Shown here one piece after another: positions 8,700 to 18,975 of a stretch of DNA of 64,000 nt. The notes below the pieces were generated by a model that did no database searches, was not told the DNA's origin, and was given only the letters and a program-made list of their open reading frames with translations. This DNA is from Prorocentrum cordatum. Lineage: Eukaryota; Sar; Dinophyceae; Prorocentrales; Prorocentraceae. A program made the position numbers and the translations under genes. The stretch is taken from assembly GCA_963575745.1 (NCBI GenBank), contig CAUYUJ010019077.1, forward strand, positions 63,560 to 127,559, written 5' to 3'. Numbering within the stretch: the stretch's first letter is position 1; each line of letters begins with the position of its first letter.

Positions 8700-11600
8700 G
8701 TATATATATGGGTGCGCGGGCATCCCGAATCCCCGTCGCCCTGAGAAACCCAGCAGAGGGAGCCGATTGTATCCTCCACAGAAGGGTTCATACTGAAATC
8801 CTGCACAGGTGGATGCCGATCGAAATCCTCCACAGCAGGACTCCCGATTAAATCCTCCACAGAAAGATTTCCATTGACGGCCGTCGGTTCCAGCAAGTGT
8901 TTTGATAGTAATATTGCAGCTGCGGACCTGAGAATTTGACTGGCAGACGCGGTATAACCCACTACAGGTGGGAAAAATACCGGCTCCCAAAACGAATTCA
9001 CGAATTTTACACAAAGATTGAAAAACCGACCCCAAGTCATCACATTGTCTCTTAAGATCGAGTCGGCCAACTAGCTCCACGCTGCGCCCGACATGGAACT
9101 GGCGGTAAACCGTCAACCAGGTTACCGCCAGGAACCTCGTAGAGTTCTTTTCTTGCACGGCGATCGTCGGAACACATGAAGAAAGCTTCTGGAGCGAGAA
9201 ACAAAAAACTCGAAAAATCACGTTGTTCTGTTTTTATCCAACGTCGGTTCCTCCAAGTGTTTTGATAGTGATACTGCACCTACAGACCTGAGAATTTGAC
9301 TGGCAAACGCGAAATAACCCCCTACAGGTGCGAAAAATCTGGCTTCCCAAAATAAATGGTCATATATCTTTCAAATCTTAGGAAAACCGATCCCAGGTCA
9401 TCACATTGTCTCTTAACGTCGGGTCGACCAACTAGCTCCACCCCGCGCCGGAATTCGTCTAGCTCATCGATGGCGCCGGCGGTGAACCGTCAACCTAGTC
9501 ACCGCTGGGAACCTCGTAGAGCTCCTTACACTGGTAAGAGTGCTCAGAATCGAAGTAGAGTCATAAATCAAGATTTTCCGAAAATCTTCATTTTCGATTT
9601 TTTCGATGTTCATGTTCGCTCGGTTCCCGGATGTCAACTCATAAGAAAATGCATCGGGAGAGCTGAGCTGCTGTCAGAAGGGGAGTTTATATGCCAATGC
9701 TCGGCGTAAAAATCTGTTATCTCAAAACAAATGGTTCAATATCTTTCAAATTTTAGCAAAACCGATCAAAAGTCACCACTTTGTCCGCCCCGGCCGGGTG
9801 GGCCAACTGGGCGCCGGCGGTAAACCGTCAACCTTTCTTACCGCTGGGAGACTCGTAGAGCTTCCTTTCCATATATTGTGTCCAGAGATGTAGCAGGGGA
9901 CGAAAATTTTTGCAGTCCGAGCGCTGATAGCAGACTGATCCCAGGCGTCTAGATACTATTGCCGCTGATAATCCCCTTCCCATTGTTGTGCTGAAGCGGC
10001 GCATCATATGTGCCAAAGAGCTCTCAAATTAGGTGAAGAAATACACCGTCATTTCGAAGAAAAATCGGTTCAATACGAATAGTTTTGCGACCCAGCGAGA
10101 GTCGCAGACTGAGTTCAGAGTTCTGGATGCTTCAGACGAACGCGCCTGTGACTCTGAATCGATTATGTGTGCGTACAAGCTCTGTAGCTATGCTAAGTTA
10201 AATACAGAACACCGACAGCGCCTGTTTAGAGAACTCGAAGAATACAAATGGTTTCGCAGACCTGGCTCGAGAAGCAGACCTAGTTCAGACCTCTCGATGC
10301 AACAGACAAGCGCGCCTGATGATTCTGAATTGGTTTCTGTGAGTACCAGCTCTGAAGCGCTTCTACAGCCCGAGTTAAGTACAGAAAACCGACAGCACCT
10401 GTCAAGATGACTCGAAGAATACGAATAGTTGCGCGGACCTAGCTCGAGTAGCAGACCGAGTTAAGACCTCTAGATGTAACTAACGAACGCGCCTGATAAT
10501 TCTAAATCGGCTACGTATGCGTATGAGCTTTTAGCGCCTCTACAGCTCAAATTAAACACCGAAAATCGACAGTATCCGCCAACACAATTCGTAGAATACG
10601 AATAGTTTCGCGACCTAGCTCGAGTAGTAGACTGAGCTCAGACCCCTAGATGCTAGAGATAGACGCGTCTGGTTATCATGGATCGGTTTCTGTGAATACC
10701 AGCTCTGTAGCTCTCCTACAGCCCGAGTTAAGTACAGAAAACCGACAGCACCTGTCAACGTGACTCGAATAATCAAATAGTTTCGCGGACCTAGCTCGAG
10801 TAGCAGACCAAGTTCAGACCTCTAGATGCAACTGACGAACGCGCCTGATGATTCTGAATCGGTTTCTGTGAGTATCAGCTCTGTAGCTGCTCTACAGCTC
10901 GAGTTAAGTACAAAAAACTGTCAACGCGTGTCAAGATGACTCGAAACGGCCGATCCCGCCGCAACGCTTTTTGGAAGGTACCCGATGGAGCTGAGATCAA
11001 GATGGCGAGCGGGAATAAGATCGAACATGGTGGGAAAAAATACTAGAGCTCAAACGAATGGTTAAATTCCGAGAACAAAATTTTCAACCGACCAAAAGTC
11101 ACCAAAAGGTCCGTCTAGATTTTTCTTGCCAGCTAGCTCTCCGGCGCCCCGGAACTGCCGCCGGCGTTGAACCGTCAACCTGGTCACCGCCGGGAACCTC
11201 GTAGAGCTCTGTGCACGCGTAAGAGTGCTTAGATTCAAAGCAGACAGCTTATTGGAGCATTTCTAGAAAAACGTCGAATTTTCATTTTTGGTTGTAACTT
11301 CATGTCGGTTGCTCCAAATTTTTCGATAGTAAAACTGGCTCTAGAGAGCTGAGCTGCTCAGGGAACAAAGTTTGTATGCCAATCGGCGTAAAAATCTGCT
11401 TTCTCAAAATGAAATGTCAAATATCTTTCAAATTTTAGCAAAACCCACACGAACTGGGCGCCAGCGGTAAACCATCAATCTTTCTTACCGCCGGGGGACT
11501 CGTAGAGCTTCCTGACCATATCTAATGTCGAATAAAAATTGCAGAGAACGGATAGTTTTCAGCCCAGGCGATTTCAGACCTCTCGATGCAACAGCCGAAC

Positions 11601-13000
11601 GCCTCTGATGCTTCTGGATCGTTTTCTGTGCATACGATCTCTGGAGCTCTCCTACAGCCCGAGAAACGTGCGAGAATCGACAGCACCTCTCAAGATGACT
11701 CGAAGAATACGAAAAATAGTTTCGCGAACCTACCTCGAGTATCAGACCGAGTTCAGATCTCTGAATGCAACAGGCGGACGCGCCTGATGTCTCCGAATCG
11801 ATTCCTGTGATTACCAGCCCTGCAGCCCCCCCTACAGCCCGAGTTAAGTAGAGAAAACCGAAAGCACCTCTCAGATGACTCGAACAATACGAATAGTTTC
11901 GCGAAGTTAGCTCAGACAGCAGACCGAGTTCCGAGCTCTGGATTCGACAGGCAGACGCGTCTGCTGTGTCCAAATGATTCGTCAGAACCAGCCCTGTAGC
12001 CCCCCTACAGCCCGAGTTAAGATCCGAAAACTGACAACACCTCTCAAGATGACTCGAACAAAACGAATAGTTTCGCGAACATACCTCGGGCAGCAGACCA
12101 ACTTCAGGGCTCTCGATTCAACAGACAAACGGGACTCATGATTCTGAATTGGTTGCTGTGGGTATCAACTCTGTAGCTGTCCTATGGCTCGAGTAAATTA
12201 CAAAAAACCGAGAACGCCTGTCGAGATGACTCGAAACGGCCGATCCGCCTGGACGCTTCTTGGCAGTAAAAGGTACCCGATCGAGCTGAGATCAAGATGG
12301 AAAGCGGAAATAAGATCGAATATCACGGGATGAAATACTAGATCTCCAACGAATGGTTGAATTTTGAGAACCAAATTTTCAACGACCAAAAGTCACCAAA
12401 CGGTCCGTCGAGATTTTTCTTGCCGACTAGCTCTCCAGCGCGCCGGAATTACTCGAAAGCTTCCAGCAACTAGCTGAGGGAAGCTCTACGAGTTAGTTAT
12501 CACATTGTCTCTTTTGGTCGTGTCGGCCTACTGGCGCCGGCGGTGAACCGTCAACCTGGGCACCGCCGGGAACCTCGTAGAGCTCGTTTCAAGCACGAAA
12601 GTGCTCAGGATCGAAGCAGACAGCTTCTCGGGGCCTTTCTCAAAAACGTCAACTTTGCATTTTTCGATGTCACTCCGAGGTCGGTTCCCGCTAATTTTCA
12701 GATAGTAACACTCTCTCTAGAGAGCTGAGCTGCTTTGAGAATAAATTTCAGATACTAATGCTACGCGTAAAAATCTGCTTTCTCAAAATGAATTGTCAAA
12801 TATCTTTCATATCTTAGCAAAACCAACCAAAAGTTACCACTTTGTCCTTTCTGGTCGGGTCGATCAACTAGCTCCACCCCGCGCCGGAATTCCTCTGGCT
12901 CATCGATAACGAAGAGCTCTACGAGGTACTAGCTCCAACCCGTGCCGAAATTCCTCTAGCTCATCGATGCCGAGTACTGGGCGCCGGCGGTAAACCGTCC
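8700..13000 (+). repeat. composite satellite block 1
   Basis: Two repeat types are interleaved. One is a ~340-bp unit beginning with a GC hairpin (stem CCGGCGGTAA/TTACCGCCGG or a variant) followed by CTCGTAGAGCTC. Hairpins sit near 9101, 9476, 9811, 11160, 11462, 12536 and 12987. The other is a ~177-bp unit (CTAGCTCGAGTAGCAGACCG-like start) spaced 176-177 bp near 10272, 10449, 10625 and 10801, with more copies at 11700-12200. Short frames here recur only because the repeat recurs. No gene is supported. Confidence 0.85.
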
Positions 13001-13042
13001 ACCTTTCTTCTGGCGCTTCTGGGCGGGTCCTGGCAGGGTTAA

Positions 13043-13055
13043 GCTCCTTAGGAGC
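13043..13055 (-). promoter_or_regulatory. 3' UTR stem-loop of LINE A copy 1
   Basis: Perfect 5-bp stem GCTCC/GGAGC with a TTA spacer, 33 bp from the element's 3' end. The RT-less element at 44185-46506 has a similar palindrome followed by similar sense-strand text (AACC-x-GCC), so this may be the RT recognition site. That role is inference. Confidence 0.5.
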
Positions 13056-13068
13056 CCCAGACCCAGTC

Positions 13069-16000
13069 CTACAGGGGATATCCTGACAAACTCAGGACAT
13101 GCACCACTCCTAAGAGGAGCTCTCGGGCAGCTTCAAGCTCAGCCTCTGTGATAGTGCATTGTGCTGGGAGGAGGAAGCTTTTGAGACCTACATTCTGGCG
13201 CCAGCCAGTCAGATTATAGTAAGAAGAGGAGGGGAGAGCACTATACACATGACAATCCAGATACCAGCCACAGCCTACACCAAGACACGATCTCCCACCA
13301 TCAAAGCCTCCTTTGATCCCCGAGATCACAACTTTACAATCTTTCACGTCCTGAAGAAAACAAGTATCATAGTGTTCGAAACATTCACCTCTCCGCGCGG
13401 CCCACGTTAATTCATCGGCACGAGTATTACCCTCCCTATATACCCATTTCCACACATTCCGTCCTAAATTGGCAGCTCGTAGTCCGCATCTGTCGGCTAG
13501 GTCGTTTGTAGTGTCCTGCGCCCACATCACACAGTTAGCATACTTTCTATTAGTGATACTACTCAAGCCCTCCAACCACCTGATCACACATTGCGAATCC
13601 CCCATCAGTTCCACAGAGATCTTCCCTGGCACGAACTCAAATTCAGTATGGTCCTGGAATATAGCAATGAGACGCTTGGCCAACTTATCTGGGTCCTCCT
13701 GCTTCTTAGTCATCTCCTCCTCCTCCGATTCCTTCCAGGGCACGGGGTCTTTCAATACGCAAAGGTTCAACATCTCAGGAGCGTCCTTCAAGACAGTCCT
13801 CACAAAGAATATCCAGCTAGCCTCATCCCAAGCAATACCGTCAATCCAGTACTTCCCCGCCACCTCTTCGAACACTCTGGCCCACGGACACATTCCCAGA
13901 AGATTAGTAGACTGTCCCCTGGCTCTCGTCACCTCCCGTGCGCTCTGTGTGTCCAGGGTCGCAATAAAGTCATCCCGCCTATTAGTCCATTCAAAGCCTG
14001 CATGCAGCATGAGAAGCCTACTCTGAGCACCTCGGTCAACATGCTCCCCTTCACGAAAACGGAGCTTTCTCCCTGGAAAACGAACCTGCTTCTCCTGGGC
14101 CCCAACCTGCAACCTGGACGTGTTCTGGGACTCCCCTTCACGAGCTCGTTTTACCTCCCTGATGAGAGCACTCTTCCTCTTCCTCCTGTTTGACTCCTCC
14201 ACCTCCATCTCCATCATCTCCTCCTCCATGCTCTTCCCAATCAGCTGAGACCCTCCCGTTGCAGAGATACACAAGTCCTGCAGCGAGCCTGCCATATTCT
14301 CAAAGCACTCCGTGGCAACGTCCTTGGCCCACATGAACTGCCTGTGCAGGTACAGCTGGACCAAGGACGGTTTCCCTTCCTTGTGTAGCATCAAGCGCCC
14401 ACGTCGAAACATACGTGTCATGAAAGTCGCAAAACTCTCTCCATTGCGCTTCTGACGCCAGCACATACGAGAGAGCATCTTACCCTCCTCTTTGTGTAGA
14501 AGTCTCAGTACGCCAATATCAGAAGATGAACCCTCAACTCCATAAAGGATTTGAACTCTCACTCTAGCATCATATCTTTTGAATTTACGTCGCCAAGGAA
14601 TGACCATACTCTGATAATATCGTCGATCTCGCCAAAATGCTGTGATGCCTTTTTGCAGTCTGTATCGAATATCGTGATAATCATCCAGTGTTCTATTCAG
14701 CTTTGTGCCCAAGACGATGATCTCATCAACCTGCTTGAGTTCCACAATGGTCTGGTTGACAGCCTCAGATGGCGACACAACTGAGCTGGAACTTCCCAGT
14801 CTCTCCAATCCTGGTGGTGTCATGGTGACCACCAGCGGGTCGAACACATTTTTCAGCGCCCCAACATCCATATACTCAAGCGAGGTAGGCTTCCATCTGA
14901 GTCCCCATGCATGCAGTGGTACAGTGAGCTGCCAGATCATCTCCCTCAGTGCTGGTCTGGAGTCAGCAATCAAAACAAAGTTATCCGCCCAAATGAAGTG
15001 TGAGATAGTAATAGAAGCAGCCTCATGTGACAGCTTCAGGCCTATACCTTTTCGTTCCCAGTCCAAGAGAACCTTGCCCAGACAAGCAATCGTAACAATA
15101 TTCCAGATATCAGGGCCCTCAAGGGATCCCGTTTTAATACATGAGCTCCACGGTAAGCTCTCTGACTCCACTGGACCAAATCGAAACGTCGCTGTTACAT
15201 CTGCATTCTGCTCCAGGATCGCATACGCCAGCTCTGGGTCAACGTTGATATCATGCATCGCTCTATCTGCCATCGGTAACGTGATGTTGTCGAAGGCACA
15301 CTCAACGTCAAGAACTCCCACACAAGCATTCTCATGCTTGCCCCAGAGCCTGGCATGTCTGACCAAGTTCTTCAATCCTGCTGTTATCTCGATGCATTTT
15401 CGTCCCTCATGAAAGCCATACAAGTTGATTCCAGTCCGAGGCGTATTCTGTTCAACATGGCGGCTGAGTAAGATGCACAAACAAGCCGTATACCATTTTG
15501 AAAGCACGCTATTGAGGGCCAAAGTACGCGTATTGGTGAACTCTGGCTTCTTGGTATCTTTTAGAATGAGCGTGGCTAATAATTTTCTCCAAGACGGCGG
15601 TGACTGCAATCGTCTGGCATACAATTGTTGGAAGCAATCCAAAACCACTCTGAGTGCCTCCCAAGACAGACTACGTAGAAGAGCTGCTGATATGCCATCA
15701 TAGCCAACTGCTTTTCCCACCTTGAGGCGAGCTCTCGCTTTATGTAGGATACCCATCGTGATGGGAGAAGAACCTGCATTGTGTCGAGCGTGCTGGATTG
15801 CTCGCTGCCTAAGTCGAGCCAAGCATTCTACATTTTGTTGATGGAGTGTTTGACTGGAGTATTTCTTCCGGGCTATTTTGGCGATTTCCTTTTTCCAAGA
15901 CTCCCGATTCTCAGTCATGGTACCATCAATTTTCATGTGTGTGACGATCGTGTGTGGTTTACCCTCATCCCGATACTTATATTCCAAGATACGCCTACGA

Positions 16001-17289
16001 AGTTCACGTCGGACCCGATTCCACCTACGCCGAGAATCTTTGAACTCCTTCTCATCCACCTCCCCCTTCTTCCACCCCTTGTGCACCCCATAGTGGTAGT
16101 CCCGAATCTCCTTCTCCTCCTCCGAGAGTTTCAGATCGTTGCCAATCGAGGTCTTCAGCTCGAAGAGCTTTTTGTCCTCAACCGCACCAGCCTTCAAACG
16201 TTCCTCGAAGATATCTAAAGAGATCGTCCTCCACCTAGTCTTGCACACCTGCTGCACCATCAATCCCTCCTGGTCCTCAACCTTCTCCTCCACACTATCC
16301 CTCATCCTTTTCATCGCTCTTCTCCTATCACTGTTCGAAATCCCCAGGACACGCTCAGCAATAGCACGACGCACCTCGACGTCTTTCCCTGGAATGGGTC
16401 TCCATCTCGCCAGGCTGCCAAGAACACGAGGTCCTTTACCAACACGAGCAGGGGGTCCAGGGAGAAAACAACTAACCATCTTATGATCACTCCAACGGTC
16501 AACTCTTTTATCTCCGAGCGGCTTGACAAAATCGCATCTGGGGTCTAGTCCAGTGTGACACCAATCCTTAGGTACAGCTATGTAGTCCAGAACCTTATAT
16601 GTATTCATGCTACTTCGGAAGGTCGTGCATCTCTCGCCGTGCGTGTTTATCAGGGTCAACTGAAGACGTGCCATGGCCATACACAAGCTCCTACTCATGT
16701 AGTCTCTGTACTTCTCACGCATTTTCTCAAACCCTCCCTGACTGCGCTTACCTGTGGACGCCTGCACACCTTTCCCAGTGACCTGAACCCTATCAATGGT
16801 GACATCCTGGTGTACCTCAACATTCGCATCCATCATGATAACAACCTCCTTTATCCGAAACTTTTTCCTAAGTTCCATGATCATTTCAACAAGCTCTAAC
16901 AAGATGTCCTGATAGAAGGTGAACATGCGATCCATTTGGGCAGCAGAGCGCCCATAGAATTCAACATGCGGCAAATACAATGAGGCAACTATAAGAGCAC
17001 CGATTCTGGGACCCCGCAGGGCCACAACAACGAATCTTCTACGCTCTCTAGTCTCAAGAATGCTATCCTGCAACCCATTTGCAATCAAAACCCCTGCATT
17101 CCCCTCAATACATCTGCGATCGCGAGGATCTTCCCCAAGAACATGTTGCGTGGACCACTTGGCTTCATACCCTAATTCGTGCACGAGGTACAACGGTACA
17201 TTCTGGCACTCCTGGAGGCCGATAAGTTCCATCCCCTCATGTTTTAAGAAACCCAAGGCATTCACCGTTTCGACTCCATCACCCTTCAT
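13069..17289 (-). CDS. LINE A ORF2: APE endonuclease, reverse transcriptase, permuted RNase H
   Basis: Polyprotein of 1406 residues from the first ATG. APE endonuclease about 1-280: E27 in LQECQ, D154/N156 in MMDANVEV, D268/H269 in WSDHKMV. RT about 510-800: D661 in LDVECAFD and WADN at 767-770, where most LINEs have F/Y-A-D-D. A conserved WKPTSLEYM follows. The C-terminus (about 1225-1400) has RNase H motifs in the order GDS (D1231), GNTRAD (D1292), FDGG (D1330), TEAELEA (E1382/E1384), a circular permutation. The frame is open upstream to the ORF1 stop at 17332, and the APE motif SWN lies before this ATG, so translation must begin upstream or read through. It should copy the element by target-primed reverse transcription (family knowledge). 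Confidence 0.9.
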   Translation of the reverse strand: MKGDGVETVNALGFLKHEGMELIGLQECQNVPLYLVHELGYEAKWSTQHVLGEDPRDRRCIEGNAGVLIANGLQDSILETRERRRFVVVALRGPRIGALIVASLYLPHVEFYGRSAAQMDRMFTFYQDILLELVEMIMELRKKFRIKEVVIMMDANVEVHQDVTIDRVQVTGKGVQASTGKRSQGGFEKMREKYRDYMSRSLCMAMARLQLTLINTHGERCTTFRSSMNTYKVLDYIAVPKDWCHTGLDPRCDFVKPLGDKRVDRWSDHKMVSCFLPGPPARVGKGPRVLGSLARWRPIPGKDVEVRRAIAERVLGISNSDRRRAMKRMRDSVEEKVEDQEGLMVQQVCKTRWRTISLDIFEERLKAGAVEDKKLFELKTSIGNDLKLSEEEKEIRDYHYGVHKGWKKGEVDEKEFKDSRRRWNRVRRELRRRILEYKYRDEGKPHTIVTHMKIDGTMTENRESWKKEIAKIARKKYSSQTLHQQNVECLARLRQRAIQHARHNAGSSPITMGILHKARARLKVGKAVGYDGISAALLRSLSWEALRVVLDCFQQLYARRLQSPPSWRKLLATLILKDTKKPEFTNTRTLALNSVLSKWYTACLCILLSRHVEQNTPRTGINLYGFHEGRKCIEITAGLKNLVRHARLWGKHENACVGVLDVECAFDNITLPMADRAMHDINVDPELAYAILEQNADVTATFRFGPVESESLPWSSCIKTGSLEGPDIWNIVTIACLGKVLLDWERKGIGLKLSHEAASITISHFIWADNFVLIADSRPALREMIWQLTVPLHAWGLRWKPTSLEYMDVGALKNVFDPLVVTMTPPGLERLGSSSSVVSPSEAVNQTIVELKQVDEIIVLGTKLNRTLDDYHDIRYRLQKGITAFWRDRRYYQSMVIPWRRKFKRYDARVRVQILYGVEGSSSDIGVLRLLHKEEGKMLSRMCWRQKRNGESFATFMTRMFRRGRLMLHKEGKPSLVQLYLHRQFMWAKDVATECFENMAGSLQDLCISATGGSQLIGKSMEEEMMEMEVEESNRRKRKSALIREVKRAREGESQNTSRLQVGAQEKQVRFPGRKLRFREGEHVDRGAQSRLLMLHAGFEWTNRRDDFIATLDTQSAREVTRARGQSTNLLGMCPWARVFEEVAGKYWIDGIAWDEASWIFFVRTVLKDAPEMLNLCVLKDPVPWKESEEEEMTKKQEDPDKLAKRLIAIFQDHTEFEFVPGKISVELMGDSQCVIRWLEGLSSITNRKYANCVMWAQDTTNDLADRCGLRAANLGRNVWKWVYREGNTRADELTWAARRGECFEHYDTCFLQDVKDCKVVISGIKGGFDGGRSCLGVGCGWYLDCHVYSALPSSSYYNLTGWRQNVGLKSFLLPAQCTITEAELEAARELLLGVVHVLSLSGYPL

Positions 17290-17331
17290 TTTGATATTCC
17301 ACGATGCGGTCCGAATCCGCTGTGGCCGTCG

Positions 17332-18552
17332 TCAGAAACGATTTTGTTGGTTGAGCTCGGTCTGCCAGTTCGCAACGTGGATCGACTTGCTGATCTTCTC
17401 AACCTCCGAGGTCTTCAACTTCCATCCCTCATCAGATGACCACGTGCCCAGGCATACCCTGTTGCCCATATCATTCTTATTTGGAAAACCCCAAGCCCAG
17501 GAAATACTGGGTGGTCCATATTCCACCCTCACAGTAGCATTCAGCTCTTGAGGAGTACTGCCCTTACGCTTGTGATACGTGGCGATGAGCTTCGATCCCG
17601 CCTGTATTTGTTGAACCTTCCATGGGGCCGTCTCCACCTTCACACTGATGTAACTCTGACTCGCTGGGCCAAGCTTATCCTCAGCCCAAAGCTCTCCAGT
17701 CCTGGACGTAACTGCTTCATGAATAGCTCGCTGGAGGTCCCAAATCTGATCTTTCGTAATACTACTTTCAAGAATGAACTTGATCCTGAACAAGCCATAT
17801 GGTTTGCGTGTATTCTCTCTGTGAGTCGCCATATCATCAAGAACTTTCACTGGCACCTGCTTCGAGCGATCTTCAAACTTACAAAAGATATTCTCAACCA
17901 TCCACGTAACAATCCTAGTGCCCCTTTCCTCCGACATGATATTGTTCGTCCTCGCCGTCAGGTCCCTCGGGTCTCCTGAAGTCCAGCCTTGCAAACTGAT
18001 CCATCCTGGTTTGAAGTCGGCCCTGGTTTTGTTCCATTCGATACGTGAGGCTGTGAATCTCGTCGAACCTGACGATCCAGCCTCGGACGGTGGCCCTCCA
18101 GGTTCAGCACCAAGATTCAGAGGGGGGCGTCCTTGGATGGCGGCAAAGAGCTGTGCGTTTATTTTCTTCTGCTCCTCCTGACCCTTCTGAAGATCAGATA
18201 TATCTTTTCTCAGAGGTTCCATTTCCCGCTGGACATCTTTTACCATCTCATTCTTAATATCTGTGAAAGTCGTCTTCAACTCATCTTTCATCAAAGAGAA
18301 CTCACCTCTGAGAATGGAAATCGTAACCACCTGCTCCTCACCAACTGCTGCGCCTCTACCATGACCTTTAGCAGCAACATGGGGGGACTCTGGCGGACGA
18401 GCACGTTTTCCAGGAAGAGCCATATCAGCATCCCCATCCCCCTTAAGTTGTTGCCCTGATACTAACGCTGCAGCAGCCGCCAGTTCACCTGCTTCCCCTT
18501 CAGCCTGCTGCTGCTGCCGAAGAAGTGCTGCCTGCTGTTCTTCAGTCGTCAT
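17332..18552 (-). CDS. LINE A ORF1 protein
   Basis: Presumed RNA-binding chaperone (ORF1p) of the LINE, 406 residues from the first in-frame ATG. It has a Gln-rich N-terminus, a basic GKRARPP patch, a heptad-rich region likely to form a coiled coil (from FSLMKDELKTTF to EEQKKINAQL), and a C-terminal domain shared with LINE B ORF1 (ITKDQIWDLQRAI, VETAPWK). The reading frame stays open upstream to a stop at 18796 without another ATG, so a non-AUG start or upstream splicing cannot be excluded. It ends NQQNRF then TGA. The next codons continue in frame into ORF2 (see findings). Confidence 0.8.
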   Translation of the reverse strand: MTTEEQQAALLRQQQQAEGEAGELAAAAALVSGQQLKGDGDADMALPGKRARPPESPHVAAKGHGRGAAVGEEQVVTISILRGEFSLMKDELKTTFTDIKNEMVKDVQREMEPLRKDISDLQKGQEEQKKINAQLFAAIQGRPPLNLGAEPGGPPSEAGSSGSTRFTASRIEWNKTRADFKPGWISLQGWTSGDPRDLTARTNNIMSEERGTRIVTWMVENIFCKFEDRSKQVPVKVLDDMATHRENTRKPYGLFRIKFILESSITKDQIWDLQRAIHEAVTSRTGELWAEDKLGPASQSYISVKVETAPWKVQQIQAGSKLIATYHKRKGSTPQELNATVRVEYGPPSISWAWGFPNKNDMGNRVCLGTWSSDEGWKLKTSEVEKISKSIHVANWQTELNQQNRF

Positions 18553-18876
18553 TTCTGGAATGTCAAGGTGATTGCGACGTATCTGGTGATTGAGTGCCAG
18601 AACGAAATTGTCGATCTGATCGATATCCAAAGAACAACCTTCGTCCACTCCCAAGTCAGAGAACTCGTCACCAACAATGGGGGCCTCCTGGGCCTGCGCC
18701 GTCTTTCTCCTCTTGTAAACTCTGTCAAGTACCCTGAAATCGTACTCCGAAGGGGACCTCTTCCTCTCTCTCTCAGCCGTGACGAGTAATGAAGATCAAT
18801 CCACAACAATGCTCAAGAACGCACAAGCGAGAGACAAAATGGGGTGTGTGGTATACAGTTCAGGTATGGAGAACAA

Positions 18877-18965
18877 AACAGAAACCCCTGACTGCACGAT
18901 GCAGCTCGAGGAGCCCCCCGACGGTCCAAGGCCGGGGGAGAGCGGGAGGTAAACTCCGCTTCCCC
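18877..18965 (-). promoter_or_regulatory. structured 5' leader of LINE A copy 1
   Basis: The first ~90 nt of the element (sense is minus) are about 90% identical to the LINE B leader although the proteins are highly diverged. Predicted elements are a terminal hairpin (GGGGAAGCGGAG pairing with CTCCCGC and TCCCC) and a downstream stem CTGCA-TCG-TGCAG (18892-18904). The terminal stem has a G-C to A-U exchange between families. It probably carries an internal promoter or RNA processing signal. Confidence 0.6.
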
Positions 18966-18975
18966 AACCTTTCTT

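Larger units (their letters stand above)
13010..18965 (-). mobile_element. LINE family A, copy 1 (full length)
   Basis: Non-LTR retrotransposon with 5' leader, ORF1, ORF2 (APE endonuclease, RT, permuted RNase H) and a short 3' UTR ending in a GCTCC/GGAGC stem-loop. Flanking copies of ACCTTTCTT (13001-13009 and 18967-18975) are target-site duplications. The insertion splits a satellite hairpin between its loop and 3' arm. It is 5956 bp long, the same as copy 2. Confidence 0.9.

Noticed and set aside
10257-12250. CRISPR-like regular spacing
   Set aside because: The whole ~177-bp unit is repeated with no unique spacers, so this is a satellite.
13159-18459. Many plus-strand frames of 60-235 codons across the LINEs
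   Set aside because: They are antisense shadows of ORF1 and ORF2; the same frames recur at 32212-37512 because the element is duplicated.
18877-18965. HDV-like self-cleaving ribozyme at the LINE 5' end
   Set aside because: The terminal hairpin leaves no room for the P2 strand between P1 and P3, so the nested double pseudoknot cannot be drawn. The conserved leader is reported without naming a ribozyme.
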